In this document: positions 1-6,384 of the stretch, in pieces
Position numbering within the stretch: position 1 is the stretch's first letter
Layout: each line of letters opens with the position of its first letter
Assembly: GCF_017873395.1 (NCBI RefSeq)
Contig: NZ_JAGGKC010000042.1
Span: 1-17,170 of the forward strand
Direction of reading: 5' to 3'
From: Youngiibacter multivorans
Lineage (GTDB): Bacteria > Bacillota > Clostridia > Clostridiales > Clostridiaceae
DNA length: 17,170 bases
The notes under the pieces: generated by a model
Database searches by the model: none
The model's input: only the letters and a program-made list of their open reading frames with translations
Told to the model about the DNA's origin: nothing
Translations under genes and position numbers: made by a program

Positions 1-88
1 ATTCAAGGTGTTTTGTGGTAATCATTACTTGATATATGCTAATGTTCTAAGCACTGTTTATTTCTTGATTTCGCTTGCTAACTCACGA
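1..88. other. left flank of the RIT element, no assignable gene
   Basis: This short AT-rich stretch lies outside the left inverted repeat. On the minus strand an open frame enters from the repeat and gives a tail ending SRELASEIKK with a TAA at 58-60, so it could be the last codons of a gene or chance. The missing three quarters of the AbiEii toxin is not found here. Too little sequence is present to identify anything. Confidence 0.3.
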
Positions 89-121
89 CTGAAGTTATCC
101 AAACCTTAATTAAATCCAAAC
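89..121. repeat. RIT left inverted repeat
   Basis: This 33-bp sequence is the exact reverse complement of 3509-3541. It begins CTGAAGTTATCC and contains two direct copies of ATCCAAAC, at 97-104 and 114-121, 17 bp apart. Matching stops at base 88 on the outside and at base 122 on the inside. Confidence 0.9.
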
Positions 122-175
122 CTTTTGATACGAATATTGTTTTACAACATATGCTCAGATAAAAGGTTTGGATTT
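112..175. repeat. subterminal inverted repeat at RIT left end
   Basis: AAATCCAAACCTTTT at 112-126 is inverted perfectly at 161-175, with a 34-bp gap. The same 15-mer occurs at 3454-3468 near the right end, so both ends carry an inner as well as an outer copy. The pair could be recombinase-binding arms, or could form a hairpin that ends transcription of the third recombinase gene, which stops at 180. Confidence 0.7.
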
Positions 176-179
176 CATT

Positions 180-1226
180 TTACTTTTTTATTGGCTTTGT
201 GCTACAAAAGTCTGTAAGCCTTCCTGTCAAATTTTTCCATTTAGGCTGGATCTTCTTATCATTTTCACTCTCTAGAGTAGCCAGCGCCTTGGCTTCCAGC
301 ACTGTTGTGATATCAAGATATACCATAGTTGTCTGCAGCTGCTCATGACCAAGCAGAAAAGATATCTGAACAATGTTCATGCCATCTTCAAGCCAATGGG
401 AGGCTTTGGCATGGCGAAACTGATGCGCATGTAGAGTTAGCGGTACATCAGAGCATATTTCATGGGCTATCAGGGCATATTTTCTAAGCATTTTTGAAAT
501 TGCAGGCTGTGTGAGCTTTCCTGTGGAGCCGGTGTTTCTGGAATAGAATACATATGATTCTGGGTTTGGATCCGTTCCATGAAATTCCTTCATATATTTT
601 CTCAAATGTGCAACTGCTTTTGGAAGTAGATACAATGTCCGCACTTTGTTTCCTTTTCCAGTAATTGTGGCATTTGGCTTAGCCTGATCCAGATGAAGCT
701 GTCTTGCTTTGAGGGAAAGCATTTCATCAAGCCGTGCTGCTGTGCTATACACAAGAACCATAAATGTCAAATCCCTCCTTCCAGATGCAGTTTTTGTATT
801 CGGACAATCCATCAGTGCTTTGACTGCATCACGGCTTAGACCCTCCACTTTCTTTTTCTGACATTTTCTCCGATTTAGTGCACAAGCATCATTAAAGAGA
901 TACATAAACTGGATGTCCCTTGATCCAAGATATTTCAGGAATACACGCAGAGATGCCAGCCTGTTGTTGCATGTCTCCGGGCTGCATCCCCGAATGGTAG
1001 CAAGCCAGCCCAGCCACTCTTCAATGAACGATCTTTCAAAGCATTCTCTATTCAAGCTTCTCTGGGTTATTCCCTTAATTGACTCAAGGAAGCTAATATA
1101 CAGGGCAAGCGAGGTCCGATATGATTTCAGGGTGTGAACGCTCGCTGTTTTCTGTGAAGGGGCATATGTATTCAGGAAATCTGATATGTGGCGTGCAATT
1201 ACAAGTGCTTCATTCCCAATCTTCAT
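180..1226 (-). CDS. tyrosine recombinase, third gene of RIT element (RitC-type)
   Basis: Site-specific recombinase of the phage integrase (tyrosine recombinase) family, 348 residues. The N-terminal half (about 10-110) is an alpha-helical SAM-like core-binding domain. The C-terminal catalytic domain carries the full set of active-site residues: Arg165 (AARLDE), Lys191 (TGKGNK), His268 and Arg271 (HQFR), His294 (LLGHE) and nucleophile candidate Tyr303 (MVYLD). The ATG at 1226 follows GAGGTGG at good spacing, and the gene overlaps the end of the preceding recombinase by 17 bp, which suggests coupled translation. It is the last gene of the trio and stops just inside the left subterminal repeat. 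In RIT elements all three proteins are thought to be needed for movement; that role is inferred from gene order. Confidence 0.88.
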   Translation of the reverse strand: MKIGNEALVIARHISDFLNTYAPSQKTASVHTLKSYRTSLALYISFLESIKGITQRSLNRECFERSFIEEWLGWLATIRGCSPETCNNRLASLRVFLKYLGSRDIQFMYLFNDACALNRRKCQKKKVEGLSRDAVKALMDCPNTKTASGRRDLTFMVLVYSTAARLDEMLSLKARQLHLDQAKPNATITGKGNKVRTLYLLPKAVAHLRKYMKEFHGTDPNPESYVFYSRNTGSTGKLTQPAISKMLRKYALIAHEICSDVPLTLHAHQFRHAKASHWLEDGMNIVQISFLLGHEQLQTTMVYLDITTVLEAKALATLESENDKKIQPKWKNLTGRLTDFCSTKPIKK

Positions 1227-2178
1227 CGTCCACCTCTGGTATCAGAGCATTGAACCCATCTTCCGTGTGTTTCTCCAGAAAATGCGACATCCCTGGCACA
1301 AGGTAATAGTAATACCGAGTACTCTCAATCGCTGTGTGCCCCATGCTCTTGCTGAGATAAAGGAGCTTGTCATCAAAGCCAAACCCCTCACCTACCCAAC
1401 GGTTGATGTTTTCAATGGCATAATGATGTCTCAATTCGTATGCTGTTGCACGGGAACGATTTACTGCATCCCATAGCTGGCGAAAATTCTTCTGAACCCA
1501 ACTTCGTGTATGGAATCCTCCATTCTTCGCAGGAAAGAAATAGGCCCTATCAGGGTAAAGTTTCCCGATTGCCTGGTCATATGTCTGCATCAATCTGAGC
1601 ATAGAATCATGCAGGACGATATAATGTTGGTCATGTCCCTTTGAATAGCGTATATCCATAACCCCAGTAGACATGTTCACTGCTTCTCTTTTAAGCATTC
1701 TTGCCTCATTTGTCCTGATGCCGCTGCTGTAAAGCAGGCGATAGAATACAGGTAAAGTTATCTGCCTTGATCTCTGTTCCATAGTGTGGGCATAAGGAGG
1801 AAGGCTGTCGCATTCATGGAAAAACCTCTCCAATTCTTCACTGGTAAAAGCATGCGGGATATATGTACTTTTTTCTTTCCTCGGAACATCCGGCGGCACA
1901 ATGAGGGTAAGACCGCGTTCACGAAGATAACGTACAAAACTTACAACAACATAAATACGGGAACGGCAGGAATTATTCATTTCACCTTCACGCTGTCTGC
2001 ACCATTAATCGACCATTTCCTGTGTCGGTTCCATGTTCTCTGGGTAATTCGATGAGCAAAAACGATCAAACATAATAAGAAAAGGCTCATAAGAGGAATC
2101 ATTCCACCTATCTGATGCCTTTCGGTAACGTATGAATGATTGAAACAGCGAAGCAAATTTAGAACGGAATTCAGTCAT
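1210..2178 (-). pseudogene. tyrosine recombinase, second gene of RIT element (RitB-type), interrupted by in-frame TAA
   Basis: Start ATG at 2178 is preceded by GGAGGTG and overlaps the end of the first recombinase by 8 bp. The reading frame is open for 57 codons, meets a TAA at 2005-2007, then continues in the same frame (WCRQREGE and onward) to 1210. It would encode about 321 residues if the stop were read through. The catalytic domain after the stop is well preserved: Arg in SSGIRTNE, Lys in YSKGH, Arg in ELRHH, His in SMGHT and Tyr in the TRYYYY stretch. The usual His of the HxxR box is Tyr here (YELR). The stop separates the core-binding N-terminus from the catalytic part. An ATG at 1980 could restart a 256-residue catalytic fragment, but no good ribosome binding site precedes it. 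A sequencing error is the main alternative to a real nonsense mutation. Confidence 0.8.
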
Positions 2179-3406
2179 TTTCAAACACCTCCTCTGCAAC
2201 GGGAAATCCTGAAATATCCAGCGCGCATTCCTTCAGATGGTTAAAATTCGCACGGAGATAGGGTTCGAGAGAATCTGGAGAAGTGTGTCCTAGGGTGCGA
2301 CTGATTACGGCCTGGGGGATGCCGTTGCCAAGAAGTGCGGATGCCATATGATGACGGAAGATATGGGTTCCTTTCCTCATACCAGGGGACTGGCGAACCC
2401 CTGCCTTCTTCATGATTTTTCCTGTGATATTTCCGATGCTCCTGCTGTCCAGCGGTGTGAATGGTTTAGTCAGACTGAGAAACAGATGCCTTTCGTCTGA
2501 ATCGGTGCGTTCCGATAAAAGATAGTAATAAATGGCATTGCCGACCATTGCAGAAATCGGGAGCTCTAGCAGCGCCTCTGTTTTCTGCTGATGGATATGT
2601 ATCCGATCATTTTGCCAATCAACTGCATCCAGAGTCATTCCTGACACATCGCAACTTCTCAATCCCGTATACATTAAAAGCATCTCGATTGCCCTGTCAC
2701 GGAGTGTCAGGTCGTTCTCGTAGTCATCTAGTGCCGCACGGATTTTCGAAACCTCTTCGCCGGTAAGGTACTGGATATTTTTTCTGGTCTCACGCAGGGC
2801 GGGGAGAAAACAAAGGATTCTGCTGCATTCTTTTTCGTTCCAGGCAATCCCAGCCTTAAAGACGGCGGCTATGTCTTTTTTATAAGAACAGCTTTTGGTA
2901 AGTATTCCTTCTTCAGATATAAAGAAGGAAATGACCTGTTCCTCTGTGACCTTCTCCAAGTTGTCGGCGCCATCCTTCTGAAGTGTAAGAAGAAATGATG
3001 CTGCATGATGCGATTCGTTATAGATGGTTGTATCCTTTTTGCCGCGCTTCTCTTCCGCTTCGCAGTAAAAATCAATCAACTCTTGAAATTCAGCAACCAG
3101 CAGGTGGTAAACGCCACGGCTGAAAAGCGAGTGTCGGCGTCTTCCATTAGGATAATTTCCATAAAGATCAAATTGCTCGATTGCACCGATTATAGTTCTT
3201 TTGTTGCGCAGGTAATCCTTTGAATGCGGAGTATGCGTGTACTCAAGATAAATATCTGTGTAAGATGCCCATTGGTTTTTTTCTGTATTCCGAAGAATCC
3301 GGATGATTTCACCCCTTAATCGGCGTATATAGAGTTCGGAATACCCTTTGCTTTCCATATAGGAAATTAGTTCCTGATGATGTTCGAGAAGATTTCGAAA
3401 ATCCAT
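2171..3406 (-). CDS. tyrosine recombinase, first gene of RIT element (RitA-type)
   Basis: Tyrosine recombinase of 411 residues, the longest and first of the trio. The N-terminal region (about 1-100) precedes a core-binding domain at roughly 105-205. The catalytic domain follows, with Arg250 (YTGLRS), Lys275 (HQQKTE), His348 and Arg351 (HIFRHH), His374 (LGHTS) and Tyr383 (EPYLRAN). The ATG at 3406 follows a strong GAGGAGGT with six bases between. The end overlaps the start of the next gene (ATGACTGA), so translation of the two is likely coupled. A weak promoter candidate upstream overlaps one of the ATCCAAAC repeats, so binding of the recombinases to the element end could also repress the operon; this is inference. 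Confidence 0.88.
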   Translation of the reverse strand: MDFRNLLEHHQELISYMESKGYSELYIRRLRGEIIRILRNTEKNQWASYTDIYLEYTHTPHSKDYLRNKRTIIGAIEQFDLYGNYPNGRRRHSLFSRGVYHLLVAEFQELIDFYCEAEEKRGKKDTTIYNESHHAASFLLTLQKDGADNLEKVTEEQVISFFISEEGILTKSCSYKKDIAAVFKAGIAWNEKECSRILCFLPALRETRKNIQYLTGEEVSKIRAALDDYENDLTLRDRAIEMLLMYTGLRSCDVSGMTLDAVDWQNDRIHIHQQKTEALLELPISAMVGNAIYYYLLSERTDSDERHLFLSLTKPFTPLDSRSIGNITGKIMKKAGVRQSPGMRKGTHIFRHHMASALLGNGIPQAVISRTLGHTSPDSLEPYLRANFNHLKECALDISGFPVAEEVFEND

Positions 3407-3434
3407 AGTATGACCTCCTCAATGTTATAGGACA

Positions 3435-3462
3435 ATCATACAGGAACGAAATAAAATCCAAA
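3435..3462 (-). promoter_or_regulatory. possible promoter of the RIT operon
   Basis: On the minus strand TTTGGA (3457-3462) and TATGAT (3435-3440) are 16 bp apart, upstream of the first recombinase. The -35 part lies inside the ATCCAAAC repeat at 3456-3463. The match is modest, and TATAAC slightly downstream is an alternative -10. Confidence 0.35.
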
Positions 3463-3508
3463 CCTTTTTCAGCAGGAAAGCGTAATGAGTCTTACTTTTA
3501 GGTTGATA

Positions 3509-3541
3509 GTTTGGATTTAATTAAGGTTTGGATAACTTCAG
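3509..3541. repeat. RIT right inverted repeat
   Basis: This is the exact reverse complement of 89-121 over 33 bp. It holds two ATCCAAAC octamers in inverse orientation (3509-3516 and 3526-3533). Its outer edge overlaps the start of the 34-bp palindrome at 3535-3568. Confidence 0.9.
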
Positions 3542-3568
3542 AAATCCAAACGTTTGGATTTCTGAAGT
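3535..3568. repeat. perfect 34-bp palindrome at the RIT/abiE junction
   Basis: Two 17-base arms meet at 3551/3552 with no spacer. The arms contain ACTTCAG at the outside and ATCCAAAC at the centre (3544-3551), so the motif used in the element ends is repeated head to head. The palindrome begins inside the right inverted repeat and ends at the stop codon of the truncated toxin gene. There is no counterpart at the left end. Confidence 0.85.
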
Positions 3569-3804
3569 CACAAGTTTGCGCAAGCTTTTTCATCAACATC
3601 CAAAGTGGGCCTAGTCTTCATTTTCATAAGTATGAACGTCAGGAGACCACCCTTAAGAATGAAATTCTCCTTGTAGTGTGATTTCGAAATTCTCAGCAAA
3701 ATTCCACTTTGCATGTGAAAACGTAGCAACATCTCATATGGCAGAGACTCGTTTCGTGCAATATTCTTCAATCGCATTTCAATTGATTTCGCAATGTCCT
3801 TCAC
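3568..3804 (-). pseudogene. AbiEii-type nucleotidyltransferase toxin, N-terminal fragment
   Basis: Only 78 codons remain of a toxin gene whose family members are usually around 250-300 residues. The visible part matches the start of AbiEii proteins: an N-terminal helix (MKDIAKSIEMRLKNIA) and the nucleotidyltransferase box LKGG followed by RPTLDVD, which supplies the first metal-binding acidic residues. After DVD the frame reads EKACANL and stops with a TGA at 3568-3570, touching the palindrome at the RIT end. The GTG start at 3804 shares one base with the antitoxin's TAG and has GGAGG upstream, as in intact abiE operons. The rest of the catalytic domain is missing and is not on the far side of the RIT element, so the fragment should be non-toxic. 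Insertion plus deletion is the likely cause. Confidence 0.8.
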
Positions 3805-4481
3805 TAAATAAGAACCTCCATATAGGTATTTAGTATTTTTTGAACTCTGCAGATTTTGGCATATTTTTGAAGCACATCCAGTTTCCTGTCATTTCTGCCA
3901 AAGTAGTTTTCAAGTGTTTCCTTTACAATATCTTTTCCAATTTTCTCCCTGTATCTCAGGCAATCTATTACAGTCTTTTCAAGGTCATAAACCCGGAAAG
4001 GATGACCACCGATATACTTTGTTTCTATCCCTGTTTCAAATGTATTTTTAGAGAAGTAAACGAGCTTTATCGGAGGATATTCAGGCAGAACAATTTTCTT
4101 GTCACGTTCAATTGCAACTTCATATACTCTTGGCATGTATGTTGTCAGACCATGGTAAGCCAGAGCGCTGCTAAGGCAGAGCACTCCATCTGGTACGATC
4201 TTTGCCACATCTACAATAGACACATCAAAGTTAAAATCGAATCCCTCTTCATTGGCTCTATAAACACCACGTTTGACGCCCACTATCTTCCCAGCTTTTT
4301 TCAGCGAATTAATATAGTATGGATTAATGTCTTCTTTTACCATATCTGCAGTTGTAGCATATCCATTATTTCTCTTGATTATCTCGAAAATTCTATTTGT
4401 CTGTTCAACCTCAACGCTTTCACTGACAGTCTTTTCTGTATTACAGTAGTTCACTTGTGTATATTCCCTTTTCGCTTTCAC
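3804..4481 (-). CDS. abiEi: AbiEi-type antitoxin of a type IV toxin-antitoxin system
   Basis: AbiEi antitoxin and autorepressor. In studied AbiE systems it represses its own promoter and counteracts the AbiEii nucleotidyltransferase without binding it. An N-terminal winged helix-turn-helix is visible (RIFEIIKRNNGYATTADMV to KRGVYRA). It is followed by the family's C-terminal domain with the segments VLCLSSALAYHGL, the basic-rich strand region, and YDLEKTVIDCLRYREKIG. The frame is open to a GTG at 4493, but the GTG at 4481 is preceded by GAGGG at suitable spacing and is preferred; about 25 residues before the helix-turn-helix remain poorly conserved-looking either way. It ends in TAG at 3804, overlapping the toxin start by one base. 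Upstream are an extended -10 promoter and a palindrome that could be its operator. Confidence 0.85.
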   Translation of the reverse strand: MKAKREYTQVNYCNTEKTVSESVEVEQTNRIFEIIKRNNGYATTADMVKEDINPYYINSLKKAGKIVGVKRGVYRANEEGFDFNFDVSIVDVAKIVPDGVLCLSSALAYHGLTTYMPRVYEVAIERDKKIVLPEYPPIKLVYFSKNTFETGIETKYIGGHPFRVYDLEKTVIDCLRYREKIGKDIVKETLENYFGRNDRKLDVLQKYAKICRVQKILNTYMEVLI

Positions 4482-4500
4482 TTTAACCCTCACTTATGGC

Positions 4501-4532
4501 AATAACCGCATTAATTAATATATGCGGTTATT
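4501..4532. promoter_or_regulatory. inverted repeat, candidate AbiEi operator
   Basis: AATAACCGCAT at 4501-4511 is repeated perfectly inverted at 4522-4532 with a 10-bp spacer. It sits between the extended -10 and the antitoxin start, where AbiEi-type repressors are known to bind inverted repeats and autoregulate. Binding here is inferred. Confidence 0.6.
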
Positions 4533-4542
4533 TTCTTAATTT

Positions 4543-4551
4543 ATTATACCA
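4543..4551 (-). promoter_or_regulatory. extended -10 promoter of abiE operon
   Basis: TGGTATAAT on the minus strand is a consensus extended -10. No convincing -35 is seen at 17 bp. Transcription would start near 4536, at the edge of the inverted repeat. Confidence 0.65.
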
Positions 4552-4682
4552 TACATTTTTGTAAAATCTACCACGCTATCTCATCTTACTGAGAAATGAC
4601 ATATTAATTCATTGGAATATGTGGATAATATATCCTCATAAAGTTTAAAGATCTTAAATCAGATCAGTTACTTTGGGAAGGC

Positions 4683-4719
4683 AGAAAGCCTTGCTGCCGA
4701 TAGGCACGCAAGGCTTTCT
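4683..4719 (-). terminator. hairpin downstream of the aldo-keto reductase gene
   Basis: AGAAAGCCTTGC (4683-4694) pairs perfectly with GCAAGGCTTTCT (4708-4719) across a 13-base loop. There is no good T-run in the direction of the reductase gene, so termination may be inefficient. The rest of the gap 4552-4752 is AT-rich without other recognisable features. Confidence 0.55.
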
Positions 4720-4752
4720 TAATATTTAAAATCAATGTTACCCTAATGCCTC

Positions 4753-5613
4753 TTACATCAGGTCCCTTCTCTTCTTTATCAGCTCAACGAAAAGGTCAAC
4801 GGTACTTGTATCCTGATGTGAGAAGAACAGACTCTTACCGGTATCCAAGGCTTTGATGGCTTCCATATCCTCTGCTGTCAGCTCAAAGTCGAACACTTCG
4901 AAGTTTTCCTGGATTCTTTCCTTATGTGTGGATTTGGCGAGTGCCACAACCTTTCTTTGGATCAGCCATCTTAAGATAACCTGAGCTACGCTTTTGTTAT
5001 GCTTCTCAGCAATTTCCTTAAGCACCTGGTTTTCAAAAATTCCGTTCCTTCCTTCTCCAAACGGAGCCCAGGCTTCAATCTGAACGCCATTCTTGACCAT
5101 GTTCTCCTGAGCCTTTATCTGCTGATTCAATGGATTTGTCTCCACCTGGTTGACCTGAGGCACTATTTCATTGAAGGCAGCTATGTCCGAAAGCCTGTCA
5201 GGATAAAAATTGCTGACACCTATGGCCCTGATTTTGCCTTCCTTGTACAGGTCCTCCAGTGCGTGATAAGCACCATAGTAGTTGCCAAACGGCTGGTGAA
5301 GAAGAACCAGGTCCAGGTATCCGGTCCTCAGCTTCCTCATCGACTCAAGAACTGATTTCTTTGTTTTCTCATATCCATAATTATCGATCCAAACCTTTGT
5401 GGTTATAAACAGCTCTTCACGTGGAACCCCGCACTTTTCGATTGCACTTCCAACAGCTTCCTCATTGAAATATGACTGTGCAGTATCTATAAGACGGTAG
5501 CCTATGCTTATCGCATCCAGAACGCACCTTTCACAATCCTCTTTTGGAATCTGGTATACGCCAAACCCAAGCAGCGGCATCTTTACTCCATTGTTCAGAA
5601 TAACATGATCCAT
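4753..5613 (-). CDS. aldo-keto reductase
   Basis: NAD(P)H-dependent oxidoreductase of the aldo-keto reductase family, 286 residues, a TIM barrel that reduces aldehydes or ketones to alcohols. The catalytic tetrad is complete: Asp43 and Tyr48 (LIDTAQSYFNEEAVG), Lys73 (ITTKVW) and His106 (LLHQP). The family signature GVSNFYPDRL and the cofactor-binding region near KSTHKERIQEN are present. The ATG at 5613 has AAGGAGG seven bases upstream; a longer frame to 5658 runs across the promoter and is unlikely. It is divergent from a MerR regulator, and its promoter has the 19-bp spacer that MerR proteins act on, so it is probably the regulator's target. The substrate is not evident; detoxification of reactive carbonyls is a plausible guess for this arrangement. 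Confidence 0.9.
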   Translation of the reverse strand: MDHVILNNGVKMPLLGFGVYQIPKEDCERCVLDAISIGYRLIDTAQSYFNEEAVGSAIEKCGVPREELFITTKVWIDNYGYEKTKKSVLESMRKLRTGYLDLVLLHQPFGNYYGAYHALEDLYKEGKIRAIGVSNFYPDRLSDIAAFNEIVPQVNQVETNPLNQQIKAQENMVKNGVQIEAWAPFGEGRNGIFENQVLKEIAEKHNKSVAQVILRWLIQRKVVALAKSTHKERIQENFEVFDFELTAEDMEAIKALDTGKSLFFSHQDTSTVDLFVELIKKRRDLM

Positions 5614-5657
5614 TTCATATCCTCCTTGATTCTCACAGCAATTTACATTACACTTCA

Positions 5658-5688
5658 ACTATAATCCCCGTTAGTTACTACCGGTCAA
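5658..5688 (-). promoter_or_regulatory. MerR-type promoter of the aldo-keto reductase
   Basis: On the minus strand TTGACC (5683-5688) and TATAGT (5658-5663) are separated by 19 bp rather than 17. The spacer holds the imperfect dyad GTAGTAACTAAC. A long spacer with a dyad is the mark of promoters that MerR-family proteins activate by untwisting DNA. Confidence 0.7.
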
Positions 5689-5718
5689 TACCCATAAGTG
5701 AATTTTGGAGGACAACCT

Positions 5719-6111
5719 ATGTACACAATGAAGGAAACAAGCCATATGGTCGGGATGACCTATGAAGCACTGAAGTTTTACTGCAATGAAGGCCTGATTC
5801 CCAATGTTAAGCGGGACAAGAATAACCACAGAATATTTGATGACAGGGATGTCAGCTGGATAGATGGCCTTACCTGCCTCAGAAAATGCGGAATGAGCAT
5901 AAGTGACATGAAGATCTATCTGAACCTCTGCCTTGCTGGTGAATCTTCAATACTTGAACGTAAGGCAATGCTCGATGCCCAGAGAAAAGTCCTGGTTGAC
6001 AAGATACGAGAGCTGAATGATTCCATTGAATACATAGACTCGAAGCAGGAGTTCTACGATGATGTCCTTGAAGGCAAAACCAAATATTTCAGCAACCTGA
6101 TTACTGTTTAA
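5719..6111 (+). CDS. MerR family transcriptional regulator
   Basis: A 130-residue DNA-binding regulator. The N-terminal winged helix-turn-helix (MKETSHMVGMTYEALKFYCN, then EGLIPNVKRDKNNHRIFDDRDV) is typical of MerR proteins, followed by the linker region WIDGLTCLRKCGMSISDMKIY and a dimerising coiled coil at about 75-110 (ERKAMLDAQRKVLVDKIREL). The effector region is short and lacks a clear metal-binding Cys cluster, so a small-molecule or redox signal is more likely than a metal. The ATG at 5719 has GGAGG eight bases upstream; an in-frame GTG at 5698 would cover the ribosome binding site and is rejected. It is transcribed away from the aldo-keto reductase, whose promoter it probably controls. 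Confidence 0.88.
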   Translation: MYTMKETSHMVGMTYEALKFYCNEGLIPNVKRDKNNHRIFDDRDVSWIDGLTCLRKCGMSISDMKIYLNLCLAGESSILERKAMLDAQRKVLVDKIRELNDSIEYIDSKQEFYDDVLEGKTKYFSNLITV

Positions 6112-6187
6112 GATTAGCCAGGAAAGCCATTTACAGGCATTTTCTTCTTTTGCACACAAAAATTACCGGAATTTATTCCGGGCCAAT

Positions 6188-6217
6188 GAAAAAGGACCCC
6201 ATGCGGGGTCCTTTTTC
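6188..6217. terminator. bidirectional intrinsic terminator after merR
   Basis: A 13-bp perfect stem (GAAAAAGGACCCC with its complement) closes on the loop ATGC and carries T-runs on both strands. It lies between two convergent genes and can serve both. A small palindrome CCGGAATTTATTCCGG lies just before it at 6167-6182. Confidence 0.88.
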
Positions 6218-6384
6218 AGGGAAACAGTATAGTTACAAAGGGTAGGGGTATTACTACCCTTGGATATGGGAGCTTATCCATGAAATTAGTATATCATCAT
6301 TTATAGATATTTTTTTAACATGATTGTAAATAAATCGTTAATTAACGAACCATCTTACCTTGCAATCGCGCATTTTTCGAACAC
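6218..6384. other. intergenic region between convergent genes
   Basis: No gene is seen. AAGGGTAG and CTACCCTT (about 6238-6261) form an 8-bp stem around GGGTATTA, and GGATATGGGAGCTTATCC follows immediately. CGTTAATTAACG near 6332-6343 is a small AT-rich palindrome. Confidence 0.5.

Larger units (their letters stand above)
89..3541 (-). mobile_element. RIT (recombinase-in-trio) element
   Basis: Three tyrosine recombinase genes lie head to tail on one strand with overlapping ends (8 bp and 17 bp), each with its own ribosome binding site. They are enclosed by a perfect 33-bp inverted repeat. This gene order and the absence of any cargo gene match the recombinase-in-trio elements known from diverse bacteria, where three different recombinases are kept together and are thought to move the element jointly. 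The repeats carry the octamer ATCCAAAC several times, a likely recombinase-binding motif. No target duplication is obvious, although CTGAAGT occurs in direct orientation at 89-95 and 3562-3568. The middle gene has a nonsense codon, so the element may no longer be mobile. The exact ends are inferred from where the inverted repeats stop matching. Confidence 0.85.

Noticed and set aside
1..88. Remainder of the AbiEii toxin left of the RIT element
   Set aside because: The only open minus-strand frame ends after ten codons, far too short for the missing 200 or so residues, and shows no recognisable toxin motif.
3840..4505. 221-codon plus-strand frame opposite abiEi
   Set aside because: It mirrors the antitoxin gene almost exactly, has no ribosome binding site and resembles no protein family.
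4753..5658. Longer start for the aldo-keto reductase at 5658
   Set aside because: It would place coding sequence over the ribosome binding site and the promoter -10, and adds residues absent from the family.
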